A stretch of DNA of 64,000 nucleotides. It comes from Dioscorea cayenensis subsp. rotundata. Taxonomy: Eukaryota; Streptophyta; Magnoliopsida; Dioscoreales; Dioscoreaceae. A program made the position numbers and the translations under genes. Shown piece by piece: positions 58,449 through 64,000 of the stretch (position 1 is the stretch's first letter; every line of letters begins with the position of its first letter). The notes beneath the pieces were generated by a model. The model did not search any database. It was not told the DNA's origin and saw only the letters and a list, made by a program, of their open reading frames with translations. Location of the stretch: assembly GCF_009730915.1 (NCBI RefSeq), contig NC_052489.1:2259622-2323621 (forward strand), given 5' to 3'.

Positions 58449-61400
58449 TTTTTTTTTTTTAATAAAAATGGATAAACCACATTCATTAAAAAGCCAAAAT
58501 TACAAAAGATACAACAGCACTGAAATACAGACCCACCAGCAGTGGGAGAGAACCAAAACAAAGCTACCAATAAGCATACAACAATGAGAGCCCCCCACCG
58601 GCCAGAGGTCTCCTCACAAGATGAACATTAGAGCTAAACTTCTCCCGTTGAAGAGATATGCTCCGGAGGGGCATTGAGCTCCACCTCCCTAGTCGCCACA
58701 AATTCCAGGCTCCTCTTGATTTTCTTCATGGGCTCCTCCAGCTTAGTCCTTTTAGCTTCAGGAACTGCATTCAACCACATAAGAAGCATATGAACAATTT
58801 TCACAATAATTGTAGCATTCGAAGCACTAGAGGATGAGAAAATGCGTGCATTTCTTTCGATCCAAATGTTCCAAGTAATGGCCCTAGTCAAGAAATCGCA
58901 AAAGGTGGATAGAGGCCTCTTAATATTTTTTCGCCAATTACCCCACAAGTCTCTCATGGAAGAAGGATTCGATCGGACATCAAACAGGTGTCCAAAGAAA
59001 CCCCACACATGTAAAGCAACATGGCACTGGAGAATGAGATGACTAGTTGACTCCACATTAGAATGGCACATCACACAAGTGGTCGACGGTAGCAGATTGC
59101 ATCTTCTTAAAGCTAAATTTTTCGAGGAGAGAATCTTATCCTCCCAAGCTAACCAATTGAATAGGTTAACTTTTCTCGGACAGCTTCCCTTCAAGATGAC
59201 GGGCGTCCAGGAACATCGAATCCCCCCATCAATTAGGAAGGAATAAAAAGACTTAGCCGAGAACACCCTATTTGAGGATAATCTCCACTGCTTTAGATCC
59301 TCCCCAGGCCCCGTATGGTTGGCCAAGCCCGGAATTAATCTATTCAAAGAGGGGTAATCACCCCGAGGAAGCCAATCCTCTCGACCAACCAAATCCCTCA
59401 CCGTTCCTTCCTTCTCCAAGGCCAGTAAGAAACGATGAGGCCATAACTCAGCCGGTGCTCGACCCTCCAGCCAGTTATCCAACCAAAACAAAGTGGCGGA
59501 CCCATCTTTCACCGTGGCGGTCAAATTTATCCTAAAGGCCGGCAAGGATTGAAGAAATCCATTTCAAAGAAAAGACCTCTGCTTAGGTTGCTTATGAAAC
59601 AGATTCCAACAGGGATTCCTTCCGAAATAGTTTACATGGAAATTAAACAACATCACCGCACCATCTGCCGCTAGACCCAAGCTTCCACCACCACTTCCCC
59701 AAAAGGGCCATGTTGAAGGTAGCTAAGTCAAGAATACCCCAACCCCCTTGTTCTCTCGGTCGACATAGTCTTGCCCAAATCTTGGGATGATGGATATTAG
59801 GGCCAGACCACAAGAAGTCCCTCCTAATCTTATCAATGCTTTTAATGACCCAGCAGGGAATCTTGTAAATTGACATCCAGTAGGTTGGCATAGCAAATAA
59901 AACCGAATTAATCAGGGTCAGGCGACCCCCCAGGGATAGAAATGGAGATTTCCAAAAGGCTAGTTTGGACCTGATCTTATGAATAAGAACATCCCAGTCC
60001 TGCTTCCTGGGTCGGCTACCAAAAAAATAGGTAACCCTGGGTAGGTCATAGGCAAGACCCCAGATCACAGAATGTAAAGTTCTAGCTAGGTAAGCCTGAG
60101 GCTCCAAATTTCTTTGGGAAGAGAATAAGCGTGATTTCTCCGTATTAACCCTTAGACCCGAGAGGCCTTCAAAAAAGAAGAGGATCATCTTGATAATTCG
60201 CAAGTCCTCTCCACCCCCCGCCGTCATGATAAGTAGGTCGTCAGCAAACTGCAGATGGCACATCTTACAACCAGAATCCCCCAGAGGAACCCCAACTATG
60301 ACCCCTGAATTTAACGCATTATTGAATAAAGTACTCAGCACATCCACAACCAGGGTGAAAAGCAAAGGGGAAAGAGGGTCCCCCTGTCGAAGCCCTCTTT
60401 TGAATCTAACATATCCACTCTCCTTCCCATTAATAAGAAATTTGGCCTTAAAAGAAAAGAGAATGGATTTGATCTAGCCCACCCATCGCTCGCTAAAACC
60501 CCGAGCCTTTAAGAGATCGAAAAGGAAGTTCCAATCAATCGTATCAAAAGCCTTGAAAAAATCCACTTTAAAGATATGGCCTTGAAGACAGTGTCTTTGC
60601 ATGAAGTAAATGAGCTCCTGGGCAGCTGCAATGTTGTCGACAATGCATCTACCTTTGATAAAGGCAGATTGAGTCGTGTCAATCAACTCGCTTATCCCAC
60701 AGTTAAGCCTATTTGCCAGAAGCTTGGAGAGAATTTTGAGAGAACAATTAATTAAGCTAATTGGGCGATAGTGCGAGGGGTCTTGTAGGGTTTGAGTTAT
60801 CGGAATCAGTGCAATGTTTGACCAATTAATTCGTTCTAGATTGGCCCTACCCCAATAGAAGTCATCACACAGCTTGTAAATGTCATCTTTCACCAAGTCC
60901 CAAAATTTCTGGAAGAAAAATACTGGAAACCCATCCGGCCCTGGCGCTTTATCAGCACTCATGCTAAACACCGCCTTTTTGATTTCCTCATGGGTGAATG
61001 GGGCGTCTAAATAGGAGAGGTTGTGTTGGGTTTTATGACCAAGTAAGGCATCCCAGTTAATCTGGTGACGATAATCTTGAGTCGAGCCATAGAGGTTTTC
61101 GAAGAAGGAGGCAAACACCTCTGCAATTTTCTTGTCATTGTCAACCCTCTCATTTCCTTTCAAAACCCAAGGAATTAAGTTTCTATTTCGGCGACCATTT
61201 GCCACAGAATTGAAAAATTTTGTATTTTCATCCCCTTCCCTCAACCAGGTCACTCTCGCGCGCTGCTTCCAGTAAGTTTCCTCTTGCTTGAGAATTAAGT
61301 CCAACTCCTGCCTCCTCAGTGTCTCAATAGAGATTTCCTCCTCCGAAAGAGGCTTAACCTCACGGGCAATGTGAAAAACTTCCAATTCATTCATCAGGGC

Positions 61401-62130
61401 CAACTTCATAAGTTTTATCGACCCAAAATCAAATTTAGCCCATTTTTTGAGTTGCATTCTCAATTGCGAGAGCTTCTTAGCCAGAATGAATGCACCGCAT
61501 CCTTGTAAGGATGGGGAGTCCCACAATCCCTAACAAGGTCCTGAAGTTTTCAGCAAGGCACCAAGCTTGTTCAAAACAAAAGAATCGAGGAATAGGACTG
61601 TGGGCACCCGATTCAAGCCTAATTGGCACATGGTCAGACCTCAGCCGAGGAAGGATGTGTTGCAGGACCTTTGGGAACATCTCCACCCAGTCCGAATTAA
61701 TTAGGAATCTATCAAGCCAAACCCAAATTGGATTAGCTTGCCCGTTAGTCCAAGTAAATTTCTTTCCTATGCTAGGTGGCTCAAGAAGCTGGAGGTCCCT
61801 AAGTAAATCCTGTGCCATTCTAATGTCTTCACGATTGGCAATACCATTCATCTTATCAGCAGGGGTAAAGATTGAGTTGAAATCCCCACAAATCGTCCAA
61901 GGAATGCCCAATCCCGGACGACATCATCTAATTTCATTCCAAAAATTTAATCTCAAATGTCGATCAACGGGTCCATAAACCGAAGTACAAACCCAAGACA
62001 CATTATTGGTTAGATTAGTGAATTTGATAGAAAGGCAATGAGCCCCTCTGTGGACCTCTTCACCCTTAAAAAGAATATTATTCCAACCAACAATGATTCC
62101 ACCCGCCGAGCCATTGGCCGGGATAAAGAA
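58449..62130 (-). mobile_element. Dead 5'-truncated L1-type LINE (second family)
   Basis: On the minus strand the order is: C-terminal half of the endonuclease (ANGSAGG, WTICGDFNSIF, RSDHVPIRL; ~62110-61480), reverse transcriptase (SADKAPGPDGFPVFFF, HYRPISLINCSLKILSKLLANRL, GLRQGDPLSPLLF, catalytic FADD; ~61500-59640) and zf-RVT (FNWLAWEDKILSSKNLALRR, CVMC; to ~58640). A 3' UTR and poly(A) (T run on +, 58449-58460) end it. Lesions: a stop in the endonuclease near 61922, a frame change near 61500, TAG for Trp at 60474-60476, a frameshift near 59650 and TGA for Trp near 59580. No ORF1 or RNase H tail is seen. The RT has FADD rather than YADD, so it belongs to another lineage than the 16-kb LINE. 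Confidence 0.88.
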
Positions 62131-62138
62131 AAGTGGTC

Positions 62139-62176
62139 TAAACAGTGGATATTCATTATATATTCTCCACTGTTTA
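62139..62176. repeat. Hairpin at the 5' end of the dead LINE
   Basis: Arms TAAACAGTGGA (62139-62149) and TCCACTGTTTA (62166-62176) flank a 16-base AT-rich loop. It stands just where LINE similarity fades, so it may record a rearranged 5' junction. Confidence 0.6.
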
Positions 62177-62265
62177 TGTTAGAGGAGAAAAAATTGGATG
62201 GAGCCGGCTTCACCCGGGTCTCTCACTCATATGATGACACATGTATATTCATTAAATGTACAAGG

Positions 62266-62765
62266 TATAATTGCCATATAAGTCCCTATAATTGTGTACT
62301 TTTTGCCTTTTTAGTCCTTGTAATACTTTTAGGTACATTTAAGTCCTCATATTTGATCGAGTTGGGACTTTCGAGTCTGAGGCGTAGATGGCGTTATCTT
62401 CGCCGTTTCTTTTGAGCTGGCATGGTTTTAAATATTTGCTGTTATGTACAATTAAGTCCTTGTATTTGATCGAGTTGGGACTTTTTAGTCCCCCTATTTC
62501 GTAATAAAAAAGTCACATTTGCAGTTAGGTCCAATTAAGTCCTCATATTTGATCGATTTGGGACTTTTTAGTCCCCCAATTTCATAATAAAAAAAGTCAC
62601 GTCGAGCAAGAAAGAAAGCGGCAAAGTTAACGCCATCTATGCCATGACTAGAAAGTCTCAACTCGATCAAATATGAGGGACTTAAATGTACCTAAAAATA
62701 TTACAAGTACTAAAAAGGCAGAGAAAAGTACACAATTACAGGGGACTCGTATGGCAATTAAGAAG
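62266..62765. mobile_element. ~500-bp MITE with long terminal inverted repeats
   Basis: About 62266-62400 is inverted at about 62625-62765: TAATTGCCATA, AATTGTGTACTTTT, GCCTTTTTAGT, TTAGGTACATTTAAGTCC and CATATTTGATCGAGTTG occur in both arms in mirror order. The centre holds two direct copies of an ~70-bp unit (AATTAAGTCC ... AAAAGTCAC). No coding frame. The long arms suggest a Mutator-like or foldback type; the target-site duplication is not clear. Confidence 0.75.
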
Positions 62766-64000
62766 TTTTGGTTACCCTGCAACTACTGTAAGTAGTCAAA
62801 TGTAACCGGTTTTACATGTAAAAAAAGTCGTTTGGTTTGTTGTGAAATCGCTTTTTACATGTAAACTGATTTTAGCGTTTTTGTACTTTTTCATGCATTT
62901 TCAACTTACACAGAATTTTCTTTCGTAAGTTGAAATCTGACAAAAACATTTAGCTAAAATCATCATTCTTCACTCTCAAATTATGCATTAAAAATGAAAA
63001 CTTACATGTAATCAATTGTTAATATAATTAAACTTATACTTATTTATATTTTATTAAATTTATATTTAAAAATAAAACCAATTTGTATTTAATTTTAATT
63101 AAAACAATATTTTTTTATATAAAAATTAAAGAATTTTATATATTTTTTTAATTTAATAAAATTATTATTAATTTAATTAATTAATTAATTTACATTAGTG
63201 TTAAGAGTAGATGGGGAGAGTTAAATTAATTATTTAGAGTTAGTGTTTAATTATTTATGTTTCTTCTTATTATTTGGCTTAGTTATTTGAGTTTTCGATT
63301 ATTATTTTTTTAATGTAATAAATACTTTTATTAAATTATTTAATTAATTTAAAAAAATTAAATTAAATTAAATTAAATTAATTATTTTTAGTTTAAATTA
63401 TTTTTAAATGTATTAAATAATTAATAATAATACAGATATATTGGGGAGTAATCTCACCCTCTACTTTATATGGTGACTATGTCTTCTAATTTTACATCAA
63501 ACCAAAACAAATTAAAAGTAATGCAAACGATTTTTAAGTTACAACAAACCAAACATCGATGATGTAAATAGAAATCGCAAAGATTTTTCACTTACGACCG
63601 TAATTTCATTTTACATGTAATTTCACTCACGGATCGTCGATTCGGGCTTGGCCCATCGGGACCCCACCCCACCAAATAAAAATGGGCGGGTTGGGTTGAT
63701 CTTTTATAGGCCCACCCGGGAGACTGGGCTTTAAACGGGCCAACCCGTGCGGGCCGCGGGTTGGGCGGGGCGGGCCGCGAGTTGGGGCGGGTCGGCCCGC
63801 CTCTAATATATATATAATATATTTTATATATAATATATATATATATATATATTGATATTGACATATTGTTAAGGATTTAAATTAAAAAATAAATAAATAA
63901 TTTTAATGAAGTTTAATATGCATTTAATTATGTTTTAAAAGAAATATGGAGATAACAAAACATTTTAATGACTATTGATTTTTGATGAATATTATGATTA
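62766..64000. other. AT-rich DNA with further inverted-repeat and GC-rich MITE pieces
   Basis: Blocks with TTTTACATGTAAA and TTTGGTTTGTTGTGA near 62810-62860 recur inverted near 63540-63625, suggesting another ~850-bp foldback MITE. A GC-rich patch at 63631-63807 (GGGCGGGTTGGG, GGGCCGCGGG, ending CCCGCCTCTA) looks like one end of a hAT-type MITE. A (TA)n run follows. No gene is supported. Confidence 0.5.

Overview
This is nuclear DNA of a flowering plant. The evidence is intron-containing genes for organelle maintenance (a family-A organellar DNA polymerase, mTERF proteins, a PLS-class PPR protein), plant L1-type LINEs with a terminal RNase H, hAT and Mutator-like elements with long inverted repeats, and AT-rich spacers with (TA)n runs. 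I cannot name the species from the sequence. Positions 54628-55627 are exactly 1000 N, so the window is a scaffold of two contigs.

Layout. 1-1727: last three exons of an organellar DNA polymerase I (+). 3182-24576: a cluster of five mTERF genes, one on + (3913-5041) and four on - (B 5957-7120, C 9905-11065, D 13839-15005, E 23429-24576). A is broken by a frameshift, B is shifted near its C terminus, C and D look intact, and E is a clear pseudogene. Transposons have entered the cluster: a SINE-like insertion, a LINE 3' fragment, an 822-bp hAT-type MITE with 8-bp target-site duplications, and a nearly intact 6.3-kb LINE with 15-bp target-site duplications. 25902-29666: a clean six-exon gene joining a glutaredoxin-like, a DEP and a DUF547 domain. 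30009-30640: the C-terminal third (E/E+/DYW) of a PPR gene whose N-terminal two thirds lie at 55628-57327 on the same strand.

31-35 kb is transposon-derived and includes a probable Pack-MULE carrying a fragment of a GTD-binding (DUF593, myosin-binding) gene. 38.75-47.95 kb (-) holds a DHHC protein S-acyltransferase gene of the PAT10 type. It has no long reading frame because nearly every exon is short and several carry single-base indels, but its splice sites are readable. 49.3-54.6 kb is a patchwork of GC-rich and TTTAAAC-rich blocks of unknown origin. After the gap come the PPR N-terminal part, a small TATA-driven gene (57625-57831), a dead LINE (58449-62130), a ~500-bp inverted-repeat MITE and AT-rich DNA.

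No operon-like or new defence system is visible. The strongest points are: (i) the four minus-strand mTERF paralogues show all four combinations of two N-terminal and two C-terminal types, in both coding and flanking DNA, which is direct evidence of exchange between copies; (ii) the PPR gene is split so precisely that removing 30641-55627 would nearly rejoin it; (iii) the hidden frameshifted PAT10-like gene; (iv) the Pack-MULE gene capture; (v) a LINE one base away from full coding capacity. Single-base frameshifts recur at several loci, so consensus error in a draft assembly must be weighed against true gene death.
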